64,000 nucleotides of DNA from PALSA-1004 sp963804885 (GTDB lineage Bacteria > Pseudomonadota > Gammaproteobacteria > Burkholderiales > SG8-41): contig CAWDSF010000018.1 in assembly GCA_963804885.1 (NCBI GenBank), forward strand, positions 62,001 to 126,000, written 5' to 3'. Positions 53,135 to 61,573 of this stretch are shown here, piece after piece. Both the position numbers and the translations under genes were made by a program. A model generated the notes under the pieces. That model was not told the origin of the DNA, made no database searches, and saw nothing but the letters and a program-made list of their open reading frames with translations. Position 1 is the first letter of the stretch. Each line of letters starts with the position of its first letter.

Positions 53135-53798
53135 ATGAATTTACTTCGATCAGGTTTAACAATCCTTCACGCGATAACTTTGGGCATCTGCACTCTTGCA
53201 GTCATGGCGGGGAGTGCCAATGCACAAATCCTCGGCAGCGCATACTTCGTATCTGAAGCGCAGTCGCAAAATGCCGTGATCGGGTTTCCGCACGGCGCAG
53301 CGAACGCAACGTTTAGCGTACCTAACGGTCCGATTAACTTCACGAGCGCCCCTGGATATTCACTGAGCCAATTCCTCCTGAGCAACCCCGGTACTATCAT
53401 TCTCACGGGGAGTGCCGGAGACCTCGCGAGGGCCTTGGATAACGCCGACGGCGGAACTATGCTCGAACTGACCGGACAGGTTAGCGTCGTTAATGGGCAA
53501 ACGTTCACAGTGAACCATGACGATGGTCTTCAGCTCTCTAATCGGCGGCCTTCTCGTTGTTAATGTTCCTGGCCCAACCGCGCCCATCACCACGACTGTT
53601 ACGTATACAGGGCCCACCGGTACCTTCGCATTCGACCTCGTATACGGTGAATGCTGTGGCGCACCTGCAGTGCTCGCCACGTCACTGCCGCTGCAGGCTG
53701 CCCCCGCCGTTCCCGAACCCGAAACCTACGCCATGCTGCTTGCCGGACTTGGTCTGATGGGATTCGTGGCGCGTCGCAGAAAACAGCGCGCCGCTTAA
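53135..53798 (+). pseudogene. PEP-CTERM protein 2, one frameshift
   Basis: From ATG 53135 a signal peptide (MNLLRSGLTILHAITLGICT, LAVMAGSANAQ) precedes a beta-rich domain (ILGSAYFVSEAQSQNAVIGF; FTSAPGYSLSQFLLSNPGTIILTGSAGD; MLELTGQVSVVNGQTFTVNHDDGLQL). One extra base near 53540 shifts to LIGGLLVVNVPGPTAPITTTVTYTGPTGTFAFDLVYGECCGAPA and the sorting tail VPEPETYAMLLAGLGLMGFV-ARRRKQRAA. Corrected length about 220 residues. GGGGACG precedes the start. A good terminator follows at 53824. Confidence 0.78.
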
Positions 53799-53823
53799 TC
53801 CAACGTTAGCAGCAATCAAACAG

Positions 53824-53845
53824 ACCCCGCTTCGGCGGGGTTTGT
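53824..53845 (+). terminator. Rho-independent terminator of PEP-CTERM gene 2
   Basis: ACCCCGC-TTCG-GCGGGGT followed by TTGTGTTT. The same stem-loop closes three other PEP-CTERM genes in this window. Confidence 0.85.
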
Positions 53846-54095
53846 GTTTGTGCGTCGCCTGGCGCGGCGTGCAGCGACTTGATGGCGTCGCGATCTTTCG
53901 CCCGCAGCGGGGGCGCGAGCCTAATCAGACGGTTAGTTCGATCAGCGAGCGGTGAGAACGCCACCGGGGACAGCGCGGCGTTGACGGCACGAGGCGGGGA
54001 ACCTACCATGCCGAACATCCCTCACGAGGCAATCTCATGGCCGTAGGCTCACGGTTACACCTGCGCAGGGTGCAACGTCGCACCGCGCCGACAAG

Positions 54096-55148
54096 GTGAT
54101 TTTCCGGGCTTTTATTCGATCTCTCTCCGCCAGTCGGCGTCGCATAGCTGATCTCCCCCCGCCCGAGCGGATCCCGGCACCCCCAAATCCGCCGGCGGCT
54201 GCCGTAATCCACGTAAGCTCAGGGGAGAAGGACTGGCGCATAAAGCCGCGCTATGACATCAACAAGGTCGCAGCATTCAAACAACTGGACGACCCCAGCC
54301 GCCCGCTACGTTTCGCCGAGCTCGACCTCGACGGCTGTATCGTGCGCTACTGCGTCTCGTCGCCCTCGAGCGAATGGCGCGTGCAAACCTTGTTCACCAA
54401 AGAGCCGGGCACGATCGATTGGATCCACTCCTTTAACCGCGGCGAAACGTTCGTCGACGTCGGCGCGAACATCGGCATGTACAGCATTTACGCTGGCGTC
54501 GTCGCTGGCGCGCGCGTTTTCGCATTCGAGCCTGAATCGCAGAATTACGCCGAGCTGTGCCGCAGTATTTTCTTCAACACAGGTGCGCGTAAAGATATTG
54601 TTGCGTGGTGCGCCGCCGTCGGCGACGAGCCAGTCGAAATTTCGCGATTGCTGGTCCGGGATCTCCACACAGGCTACTCGTTTCACGATTTTGGCGAGCC
54701 CAGCCGGGACTATTCTCCGGAGGAGCGGTTCGCGCAGGGCAGCGTTGCTTTTTCTCTCGACCATCTCGTCGCCACCGGCGCGATCCCCGAACCCGATCAC
54801 GTCAAGATCGACGTCGACGGCCACGAAAACAAGGTGGTGCGAGGCATGCGCGGGTTGCTCGAGCGACGGGCGATGCGCACGGTGCTGATCGAAGCGGATG
54901 CTACTCTTGCCGGCACGCGCGGCATCACTGAGCGCATGTTGGGAGATGGCTGGATCGTGAATCCGGATCAGGTGCGGTTCTCGCGCGACGGGCTGCGGCC
55001 CGCGGAGCCTGTCATGGCTGAAATAGCCGCGGGCACGTTCACGGGAAACATCGTCTTTGGACGCAGGCCCGACGATGTTGCATTCGCCACGACGGCGCTC
55101 CGCCGCTTTTCGCCGGCCGAACTCGAGGGCATGACCCTTCCGGCATGA
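54096..55148 (+). CDS. FkbM-family methyltransferase
   Basis: A 350-residue protein with a class I SAM-binding domain. GETFVDVGANIGMYSIYAG (motif I, about residue 125-143) and FAFEPESQNYAEL (motif II acidic residue) are clear, followed by DHVKIDVDGHENKVVRGMRGLLE, the hallmark of FkbM-type methyltransferases. These methylate hydroxyls of sugars or other small groups, often in surface glycans. The N-terminal 60 residues are Arg/Pro-rich and may not belong to the protein: the only upstream start is GTG 54096, and a later start is possible. It overlaps the next gene by ATGA, so the two probably act together. Confidence 0.82.
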   Translation: MIFRAFIRSLSASRRRIADLPPPERIPAPPNPPAAAVIHVSSGEKDWRIKPRYDINKVAAFKQLDDPSRPLRFAELDLDGCIVRYCVSSPSSEWRVQTLFTKEPGTIDWIHSFNRGETFVDVGANIGMYSIYAGVVAGARVFAFEPESQNYAELCRSIFFNTGARKDIVAWCAAVGDEPVEISRLLVRDLHTGYSFHDFGEPSRDYSPEERFAQGSVAFSLDHLVATGAIPEPDHVKIDVDGHENKVVRGMRGLLERRAMRTVLIEADATLAGTRGITERMLGDGWIVNPDQVRFSRDGLRPAEPVMAEIAAGTFTGNIVFGRRPDDVAFATTALRRFSPAELEGMTLPA

Positions 55149-56095
55149 TTGAGCTCAACGCGAACGTTCCCGATCATTTCCTCGTGCTCGAGCGCAAGGA
55201 AACGTTCGGTGACTATGCCCGGACGTATGGAGAGGCGCTCGCGGAGCATTACGAAAACCGCGGCGTGATCGTTGTGCCATTCATGCCGATCACCTTCGAT
55301 CTCGCTCTTTTCCAGTCGATTGCGTTTCCAATGGAATGGAAGAAAATCGGCACCGAAAACGGCATCGAGGAGTCCGTCTTCGTTCGGGAGGGCACGAACC
55401 TTACCGACCGGGAGGATCATCCATTTCGCCGGCTCGACATGGGCACGCAATGGGCGTCTTACCTGCAGTCCCAGGTCGCCAGTTTCAATTGGCAGTTGCG
55501 CCGCGGTCTGCACGTGCTCTTTCCGTCCTACCATTCACTGCAGGATGTCAACATTACCTGGCGGCTGACCGAGACCCATGAGGAAGGCATGCACCTGGAT
55601 TATTTTGACGGAGGCGCGCCAACGATGCCGGGCGCCAAGCTGGCGCATCGGGTAAAGATCTTCATCAACCTCGACAGTGAGCCGCGGCGTTGGCGCACGT
55701 CTTTCGACTTGCCCGAAGTGCTCGATAAATGCCGCGAGCAATTGCCGACGGAAATGCCGGACGACCTGAACGTGGTGAACATGGTTATAGACAAGGTAGG
55801 CGTGCTAAAGAACCTGCCTTTCCATAACCTTGCTTATCCGACCATGTCAGCGGTTATTTGCAACGGCGAGGCCGTAGCCCACGAAGTAATTTACGGCCAG
55901 CGCACCGTGGGGGCGGAGTTCATGTGTTACCAGCACGACATGCTCGATCCGACGAAGCACACGCATCATTGCATCCGGCAATGGCTCGAGCAATCCGGAT
56001 ATGCCATCGCTGCTGACGCCGCCGCGGTAGCAAAGCGGTACGAGCAGATGAAGGGCAGCTACGCGCTCATCCAGGAAGCGCGGCTGGGTAAGTGA
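55145..56095 (+). CDS. putative Fe(II)/2-oxoglutarate-type dioxygenase
   Basis: A 316-residue cytoplasmic protein. ETHEEGMHLDYFDGG supplies an H-x-D pair (His150, Asp152), VAHEVIYGQRT a distal His246 and an Arg253 seven residues later: the spacing expected for the iron facial triad plus the 2-oxoglutarate anchor. The core has strands such as RVKIFINLDSEPRRW and LPFHNLAYPTMSAVICNGEA. I infer an oxygenase/hydroxylase; the substrate is unknown. Translation coupled with the FkbM methyltransferase suggests sequential hydroxylation and O-methylation of one compound, for example a glycan or lipid head group. Confidence 0.6.
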   Translation: MIELNANVPDHFLVLERKETFGDYARTYGEALAEHYENRGVIVVPFMPITFDLALFQSIAFPMEWKKIGTENGIEESVFVREGTNLTDREDHPFRRLDMGTQWASYLQSQVASFNWQLRRGLHVLFPSYHSLQDVNITWRLTETHEEGMHLDYFDGGAPTMPGAKLAHRVKIFINLDSEPRRWRTSFDLPEVLDKCREQLPTEMPDDLNVVNMVIDKVGVLKNLPFHNLAYPTMSAVICNGEAVAHEVIYGQRTVGAEFMCYQHDMLDPTKHTHHCIRQWLEQSGYAIAADAAAVAKRYEQMKGSYALIQEARLGK

Positions 56096-56167
56096 GCACG
56101 AAGGCGACCGTTCGGTGTGGCGCTTCAGCGCCTGAAAACCGTTTAAACGGCTGGCGCCCCAAAGGGG

Positions 56168-56312
56168 ATGAAGCTGGGCACTGGCACGAGGTTCTATTGG
56201 TCCCGTAGTTCGAGCCTTGATCGGCTCCCCGAGGCAGGCAAATCTGGGCACTGGGTCATGTCGGTTCGTATGCCATGAGGCGTCCGCGAGAGGATGAAGT
56301 TGGGCACTGGAT
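56168..56312 (+). repeat. three spaced copies of a GATGAAGCTGGGCACTGG-type unit
   Basis: GATGAAGCTGGGCACTGGCA (56168), a shorter AATCTGGGCACTGGGTCA (56240) and GATGAAGTTGGGCACTGGAT (from about 56293) share the TGGGCACTGG core and are spaced by about 55-70 bp. They may be a decayed dispersed repeat family. Confidence 0.6.
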
Positions 56313-57019
56313 CGAGACCGTGAGGCTGTTCTGACTGCGACGCTTGGCAGGGTTCCACCTGCCACCCCCGTTCGTAGGCTCATACATCCATTAGGGTGCT
56401 TTATAAATCTGTACGTTTTTAGTGCCTGCCCGATTCAAGGTCGATATCACCAAGACTCAACTAAGTCAAAGCCAGAGAACGCACGTTACAAATCCGTCAC
56501 ATGCAATTGTCATCCGTACACGCTTCGACGCCGGTATGGAGCCACCACCGGCCGTTGCCCGCAATTTAGGGCGAATGGCAACTTTCCATTACGACGGACG
56601 CGTACTCCCAATCCACAGGAGACGCTCGCGTCTCTCTAAAGCCATCTTTCATTGGTAGCCCCAGGCAATCAGTGCCAGATCCGCATCAACTCATGCTCAC
56701 CGAAGCGCTAAGCGTATCCGCGCAATCGGTCTACGGGCGCGGTGGCGTTCTGCAAGAGCGCTGGAACCAGTCCCCCAGGCGCAGGCTGGCATCGGGCGCG
56801 AGCACGCCGTGGAAGCGAATCAGATGCAGGAGCGGACGCGGCACCAGGGCGGCCAAGCGTGCAGCCCGGCAATGGATGCGACTACCGCCATGCGTCCGGA
56901 GCTTCCTGAATACGCCTCAACAAAGTTCGTTCGCGGCCCCGTGTACTTTGGTGTGATGGTCATTTTGGCCACCGAGTACAATATAATCGGACATGATCAC
57001 AGTCATAGTGTGATCGGCC

Positions 57020-57037
57020 ATTGGTCGTAGGTCCAAT
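57020..57037. promoter_or_regulatory. 18-bp palindrome, site 9
   Basis: ATTGGTCGTAGGTCCAAT: right arm GGTCCAAT complete, left arm with one change. It lies 83 bp before the gene at 57121. Confidence 0.55.
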
Positions 57038-57120
57038 TGGCAAGTGTGGAACTTTTCGTCAATAAGGGGCCGAGAAACGGCGTCGCGGATTCGCTCGATG
57101 TACTTTGAAAGGAACGGAAC

Positions 57121-57495
57121 ATGACCAAGACAGGCATAGCTCTATTAACTGCGGTGCTGGCCACGCCGGCCTTCGCGATCAACATGCAGTTTTTGAAAGA
57201 TGCTCCAATTACACGTCTAAACGAAACTGAGGTGAGGGCGTTCAAAGCGTTCGTGAATAAGACCCTTGATGAAGGAGCTGATGGGACCACGGTGGATTGG
57301 AAGGCTCCCAAAACAGTTTTTACCAGCCAGTTGACGCCCACCAGAAGTTTCACGGATGGCGACTTCAAATGCCGGGAGGCGATCATAGAGTCGCGTGCCC
57401 TGGATCGACAGGAGCGCGGTACGTACGTTTTTTGCAAGGGCGCGAAAGGCGAGTGGCAGTTCAGACTGCCGAATACCAAGAAGCAGGTCAAATAG
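57121..57495 (+). CDS. small exported protein, surface-antigen (RT0821/17-kDa-like) type
   Basis: A 124-residue product with a signal peptide (GIALLTAVLATPAFA). The mature domain: APITRLNETEVRAFKAFVNK, TLDEGADGTTVDWKAPKTVFTSQLTPTRSF, DGDFKCREAIIESRALDRQERGTYVFCKGAKGEWQF. The order of a leading helix, DG---W, a CRE strand, a second Cys and a closing W fits the small RT0821/Lpp0805-like surface-antigen domain. The two Cys could form a disulfide in the periplasm. GAAAGGAAC precedes ATG 57121. A palindromic site lies upstream. Confidence 0.6.
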   Translation: MTKTGIALLTAVLATPAFAINMQFLKDAPITRLNETEVRAFKAFVNKTLDEGADGTTVDWKAPKTVFTSQLTPTRSFTDGDFKCREAIIESRALDRQERGTYVFCKGAKGEWQFRLPNTKKQVK

Positions 57496-57779
57496 TTCGA
57501 GACATCGCTTACGTCGAGATGTTCCGATGCCGTGCGCGACGGGGATAGGAATTTGAAACCACCTTTTTACCGTCCGCAACTGTATCTACCGCTCGGCAAG
57601 CGGTCAATCGAGTGGTGTTTGGTGAAAATTCCCCACTCTCGATGACGAGTTGAACGCTCCATCGTGCGGAGACGGCGTAGGCAAGACGTTTTGGTTGCCA
57701 TAGCCCCCTCACGCGATCAATGGGAAAGTTCCGCTCAATAAGCTTGCGCCGGTGCATGTGCGAAAATTGGCACGCGAGG

Positions 57780-58108
57780 TCGCGCGTGAAATAATGTTAC
57801 GGTCCAGGGCATCGCGGGCTCAGAGATCACCGGTGTCACGGAGGGCGAGCAGCTCTGGCCGCGAGCGGTCAACGCATGATTAGATGCCGGTAATGGTGCG
57901 AGCACTCCGAACTCGCAGTTCGGTGCAGACGCTACCGTCAACAGCAATACGGTCAGCGGCAATGAAGGTAACGGCGTCGTTCAGTTCACTGGAACATTAG
58001 CGCGTTGGCCGAAACGGTCGGCGCAGTGCAATCTGGTACGCTCTGCTGCTGGCTGGTCTTGGGCTGTTTGGATTTATGGCACGGCGCAGGAAACTGAAAG
58101 CCGCTTGA
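57780..58108 (+). pseudogene. 3' remnant of a PEP-CTERM gene
   Basis: The last 23 codons read YALLLAGLGLFGFMARRRKLKAA before TGA 58106, an intact hydrophobic plus Arg-cluster sorting tail, but the preceding PEPET motif is destroyed. Upstream, in changing frames, fragments such as NNVTVQGIAGSEITGVTEG and NTVSGNEGNGVVQFTG look like the beta-rich body of such proteins. No start or signal peptide is found. A terminator like those of the intact genes follows at 58135. Confidence 0.65.
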
Positions 58109-58134
58109 TTCAATTCAGCCACGCCTTACGCATA

Positions 58135-58157
58135 CCCCCGCCTCGGCGGGGTCTTTT
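58135..58157 (+). terminator. Rho-independent terminator of PEP-CTERM remnant
   Basis: CCCCGCC-TC-GGCGGGG followed by TCTTTTG, 28 bp after the remnant stop. Confidence 0.8.
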
Positions 58158-58370
58158 GTTTGCGCAGTTGAAATACAGCGCGCGGCTAAAAGCGGAAGGC
58201 GCGCAAGAGCTTACGCGTTGCGCGATCCTGACGCGAAAAAGCAAGACCCCGCCGAAGCAGGTACGGTTATCGCCACAGTTAAGCGTACAGAGCTTATAGA
58301 TGCCTTGTGCCGGTATTGAGTGCGGACCTCGCCCTGCTCGGGCGTTTACGACGCGTATTAGTGGGCCGCC

Positions 58371-58652
58371 CTAACAAAAAATAGCGATCACCCGACCATT
58401 CGCGGTCAGCGCAATGCCGAAGGCGTCGATATGTATCAAACCCAGCGACCTGAGCTTGCTCAACTGCTCATCGCCTAGCGCTCCGGCGTCAAAGGAAGCA
58501 ATCGACTTAAGAGAACTCCGCTGCTCTTGCGTCAGCGCCGCGAAGATTTCGGCACAACGACCAAACGCTACGTCGCACTTTCGACGTCCTCCCAAATAGG
58601 CGTCATATTTGGAGAGCTTATCAAGACAAAATTTACATCGGCATTGGACCAT
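58371..58652 (-). CDS. small protein, unknown
   Basis: A 93-residue product from ATG 58652: MVQCRCKFCLDKLSKYDAYL, GGRRKCDVAFGRCAEIFAALTQEQRSSLKSIASFDAGALGDEQLSKL, ending LIHIDAFGIALTANGRVIAIFC. The first half has five Cys (CRCKFC, KC, RC), which could bind metal. Composition of the second half (ALTQEQRSSLKSIA, LGDEQLSKLRSLGLI) looks like a genuine helical protein. No family is recognised. The palindrome at 58643 overlaps this start codon, so the true start may be the further ATG at 58787. Confidence 0.4.
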   Translation of the reverse strand: MVQCRCKFCLDKLSKYDAYLGGRRKCDVAFGRCAEIFAALTQEQRSSLKSIASFDAGALGDEQLSKLRSLGLIHIDAFGIALTANGRVIAIFC

Positions 58653-58660
58653 AGTCCTAT
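58643..58660. promoter_or_regulatory. 18-bp palindrome, site 10
   Basis: ATTGGACCATAGTCCTAT: 16 of 18 positions as consensus. It covers the possible start codon of the minus-strand gene at 58371-58652. Confidence 0.5.
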
Positions 58661-58779
58661 ACGCGGCGAGCGACGCGCTAGGTACAGCCTCGACACTGTA
58701 CCCGCCGGCTGCCGTTGCACAGTATGTATCCCCAACCCTACGACTAAACCAAGGTCGATCAACGTCCTTGTGAGAGCGC

Positions 58780-58808
58780 AAGAACAAAAAACCCCGCCGA
58801 AGCGGGGT
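58780..58808 (-). terminator. Rho-independent terminator of PEP-CTERM gene 3
   Basis: On the minus strand ACCCCGC-TTCG-GCGGGGT is followed by TTTTTTGTTC, 25 bp after the stop of the minus-strand PEP-CTERM gene. Confidence 0.85.
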
Positions 58809-58832
58809 CCGTGTGAGTGCTGCTGAGAATGA

Positions 58833-59275
58833 TCAGGCGGCTTTCTGTTTCCTGCGACGCGCTACAAAACCAAGCAAGCCAAGACCGGCGAGTAATATCG
58901 CATAGGTCTCCGGCTCGGGGATAGCCGCAACCTGCAAATTCAGGTCGCCGGTGCTCGTACCTGAAGTCGACCGGCTGATCGTTACGCCGATCGTCAGTGA
59001 GTACGGATTGACGGAGGAGGAGAAGGGTCCTGCTACCGTTCCCGAGTAGATCGGTCCCGACAGAGCCAGGGTGCCCAGCAGGTTCGCGCCGGAGAACTGA
59101 AATTCGGTGTTGGAGGTGCCGCCCCAGGCCCTGGCGGTCTCCGTCCCGCTTCCGCCAGAATTTGTCCCGCCCACGGTAAGCAGGAATGACCGCTCGTCGT
59201 GAAATCCGTGTCGCTCGCGTACAGGAAGACGTTGCCTACCGATGCAGTCGACGTGGCGCACTCAGCGACCGGTCT
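58833..59275 (-). pseudogene. PEP-CTERM protein 3, 5' end lost at the IS element, one frameshift
   Basis: The readable protein runs ATSTASVGNVFLYASDTDFT, a one-base shift near 59190, then FLLTVGGTNSGGSGTETARAWGG, FQFSGANLLGTLALSGPIYSG, DLNLQVAA and the sorting tail IPEPETYAILLAGLGLLGFV-ARRRKQKAA. No signal peptide or start is present: similarity stops at about 59275, just ten bases before the transposase stop, so the IS element seems to have removed or separated the 5' end. A standard terminator follows. Confidence 0.72.
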
Positions 59276-59285
59276 AGAAGTCACC

Positions 59286-60048
59286 TCAAAAATGGGAGCG
59301 CAGAATAATACACATGCAGCCGAGATGCGCCACAAAGCCGAGGAACTTTTCGACGTGAAATTCGTATCGAGTCACCAAGCGACGGAAGTTGTGCAACCAT
59401 GCGAACAATCGCTCAACTTTCCAGCGATGCCGATACCTGCGCAACTTTCTACCAGTCCTGTACGGTTCTAATGCGGTTGCTCTTATGCGGCGCGATCATG
59501 TCGATACCTTGGTTCAAGCTGGGCATCCAACCGATCGCTGTCGTAAGCGCGGTCGCCGATCAGTCGCTCAGTCGCAGTGACAAAGCGCTGCTCAAGGGCA
59601 ACTTCGACAAGGGTGATCTCATGCGGCGAAGCAGACGTTGCGTGGATGGCGACAGGAAGACCAGCGCCGTCTGCCACTGCCATGAGCTTCGTACCCTTGC
59701 CCCGCTTGGTCTTTCCCACTGCGCAGCCCCCTTTTTGGCCCCTACAAAGGTGCGTCGATGAAGCATTGCGCCAGGTCCAGCTTGCCGCGCTTTCGCAAAT
59801 CCTCGGCCAGCGCTTCGAGACTCGCCTGAATACACCACCGTCAACCCAGTTCGGAATCGCCGGTGGCAGGTCTGGTATGACGGAAAGCGTTCCGGCAAGT
59901 CCTGCCACGCCGCACCCGAGCGCAATATCCATAGGATGCCGTTGAGCACCTGGCGATCGTCCTTGCGCGGCCTGCCGCGCCCATCAGTCCTGCGCTGCGG
60001 CTTCAGTAGTAACGGTTCGATGACCTTCCATTGTTCATCGCCCCTCAT
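59286..60048 (-). mobile_element. IS5-family transposase, frameshifted
   Basis: From ATG 60048 the N-terminal part MRGDEQWKVIEPLLLKPQRR, DGRGRPRKDDRQVLNGILWILRSGAAWQDLPERFPSYQT is typical of IS5-type transposases. In a second frame FIDA/TFVGAKKG (first catalytic Asp), GKGTKLMAVADGAGLPVAIHATSASPHEITLVE and ERLIGDRAYDSDRLD (second Asp) follow; a third segment gives RNRIRTVQD and RRYRHRWKVERLFAWLHNFRRLVTRYEFHVEKFLGFVAH. Some IS5 subgroups use a programmed frameshift, but at least three changes (near 59850, 59755 and 59430) are needed here, so the element is probably inactive. Terminal repeats were not located with confidence. Confidence 0.82.
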
Positions 60049-60421
60049 GGGGATTCAGCATAGCGACTGATCCATAGGTGATAGTTGGTCTAATTATGGT
60101 CTTACATGAACATAGGCGCGTACCTACAGACTTTCCGATCATTCCAAACACATAATTTACCCGTCGAAATCACCTATTCAGCCAGGATAGCCAACCGTGC
60201 CGACTGAACTGCACAAACGCAATATCGAATTCAGTCGATCACTCGACATGGTTGACGCATATCGCACAGGGCTGGCTGCCGATCTCGATTCACTTTTGGC
60301 AATCTTCGACCGCATCGAGCAATTGGTTGCTGCCGACGTTCGTGCAAAAGCGTTGTGCCCGTCCTCCCGCAGTATTCGCGCTTTAGTTCGTCATTAACCC
60401 CTGCCAGTGAAAGGAAGAACA

Positions 60422-61243
60422 ATGCAACTCAGGAAATATTTAGCGGCGTCGTTTGCCGCGTTGTTGTTAACGGGAGCGTCGTTAGCTAACGCGGCTGCTC
60501 CCATAGACGTGACATGGAACCCGTCAGGAGCAGGCATCACCACTGCGGGTGCGTTCACGTTCGACAACGTGTTAATCAACACCTATGCGACGATCGACAT
60601 TACGGGCGGCGGGACGGCCTTCTCGGAGCAGGGGTTCGCGGAAGCTGACCGCTGTTCTCGAACAATGGCATTGCGGACGTGGAGTCCGGACGGCGTCATT
60701 TCCCGGGGGCACGGCTTACACGCTGTACATTTCTTTCACAGCGACCGGGACTCAGACCGCGGGCATTCCTTCCACCGGCAGCTTCACGAGCTTAAACTAT
60801 CAGCTGTTGGGTGCGCCCGGATAACGACGTTCGCGGATAGCAACGATGATGGGCTTTTCGAAGTCACGGGGGCTCCGACGGTCACGTTGGCCACTGGCAG
60901 CCTGAGCTCCCGCGGAGTACTTCGCTCACCCGTACGCCGGGTAATCTCCTGCCGGCTGCGAGTATAACTGCGACCTTCGTGCCGAATCCTGCTTTCGCAG
61001 GCTTCTTCGTCAATCCTAACGCTTCGCAAATCCTGGACTTGACCGCCGCCTTCACCAATACGGACAGCGTGATCACCCAGTTTCCGCTGGGCGGCGACAA
61101 CTTCCGCCTTTCGCTCAATGGCGGCGGCGGCAACGCGACGTTTGCAACCCGCGATTCCGGAGCCAGATACGTATGGCATGTTGCTGGCGGGTCTGGGCCT
61201 GTTCGCATTCATTGCACGACGCAGGGGACGGAAAGTCGCTTAA
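60422..61243 (+). pseudogene. PEP-CTERM protein 4, many frameshifts
   Basis: ATG 60422 opens a normal signal peptide (MQLRKYLAASFAALLLTGAS, LANA) and APIDVTWNPSGAGITTAGAFTFDNVLI. After about 60645 the frame changes repeatedly (at least five times) through SGTAYTLYISFTATGTQTAG-like, TTFADSNDDGLFEVTGAPTVTLATGSLS and NPAFAGFFVNPNASQILDLT, ITQFPLGGDNFRLSLNGGGG. The tail PEPDTYGMLLAGLGLFAFI-ARRRGRKVA ends at TAA 61241. The density of indels is far above that of the other genes, so this copy is probably a true pseudogene. GAAAGGAAG precedes the start and a strong terminator follows. Confidence 0.75.
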
Positions 61244-61266
61244 TCCGTTTCTATAGCCACATACAA

Positions 61267-61289
61267 ACCCCGCTTCGGCGGGGTTTTTT
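61267..61289 (+). terminator. Rho-independent terminator of PEP-CTERM gene 4
   Basis: ACCCCGC-TTCG-GCGGGGT followed by TTTTTG: the canonical form of the stem-loop shared by these genes. Confidence 0.9.
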
Positions 61290-61365
61290 GTTTCATAACG
61301 GCGCAGGCGGCTCAGTTCACCCGGTGGGTATCGCGCCGTGTACGCGTTATGGGGCGCGTGGAAAC

Positions 61366-61494
61366 AATCCTTGTCTTAGCCCATTGATAGATGGTTGCAT
61401 CTGGGCGCGTTGAGCAGAAAGTTCCGGGCAGTTGACCTTTGCGACGAACAATTGCTTGCCACCTGCCGCGCGGCATTTGCCTGATTGATGCCAT
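61366..61494 (-). pseudogene. 5' remnant of a tyrosine-type site-specific integrase
   Basis: From ATG 61494 on the minus strand: MASIRQMPRGRWQAIVRRKG, then QLPGTFCSTRPDATIYQWAK. The MASIRQxPxGRWQAxVRRKG---TF-T--DA--WA pattern is the arm-binding N-terminus of phage/island integrases. After about 43 codons the similarity ends; the core-binding and catalytic Arg/His/Tyr domains are absent. It lies 80 bp beyond the 3' end of tRNA-Arg and in the same direction, the usual position of an integrase beside its tRNA attachment site. Confidence 0.7.
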
Positions 61495-61573
61495 AACAAC
61501 ACCTCCAGTGTGCTAGGAGTGTGCTAGGCATGGCTTTAAGGCATCTCTAACAGCGCGAAGCTACTGATATTCT

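Larger units (their letters stand above)
56096..57120. other. 1-kb gap: spaced repeats, one palindromic site, no gene
   Basis: Open stretches here have random composition and no ribosome sites. The left part holds three related copies of a 20-bp unit (56168, 56240, 56291). The right part is AT-richer and contains the 18-bp palindrome at 57020 before the next gene. A half-site ATTGGTCC occurs at 56196. Confidence 0.5.

Noticed and set aside
56168..56312. CRISPR array
   Set aside because: Only three diverged units, uneven spacing, no cas genes.
56422..57030. Several open frames of 70-95 codons in the gap after the oxygenase gene
   Set aside because: Random composition, overlapping one another, no ribosome sites.
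60080..60102. GTTGGTCTAATTATGGTC as a further palindrome site
   Set aside because: Halves are not inverted copies and spacing differs.
60197..60397. 66-codon frame from GTG with no neighbours
   Set aside because: No ribosome site or recognisable domain; it could be a small gene but cannot be supported.
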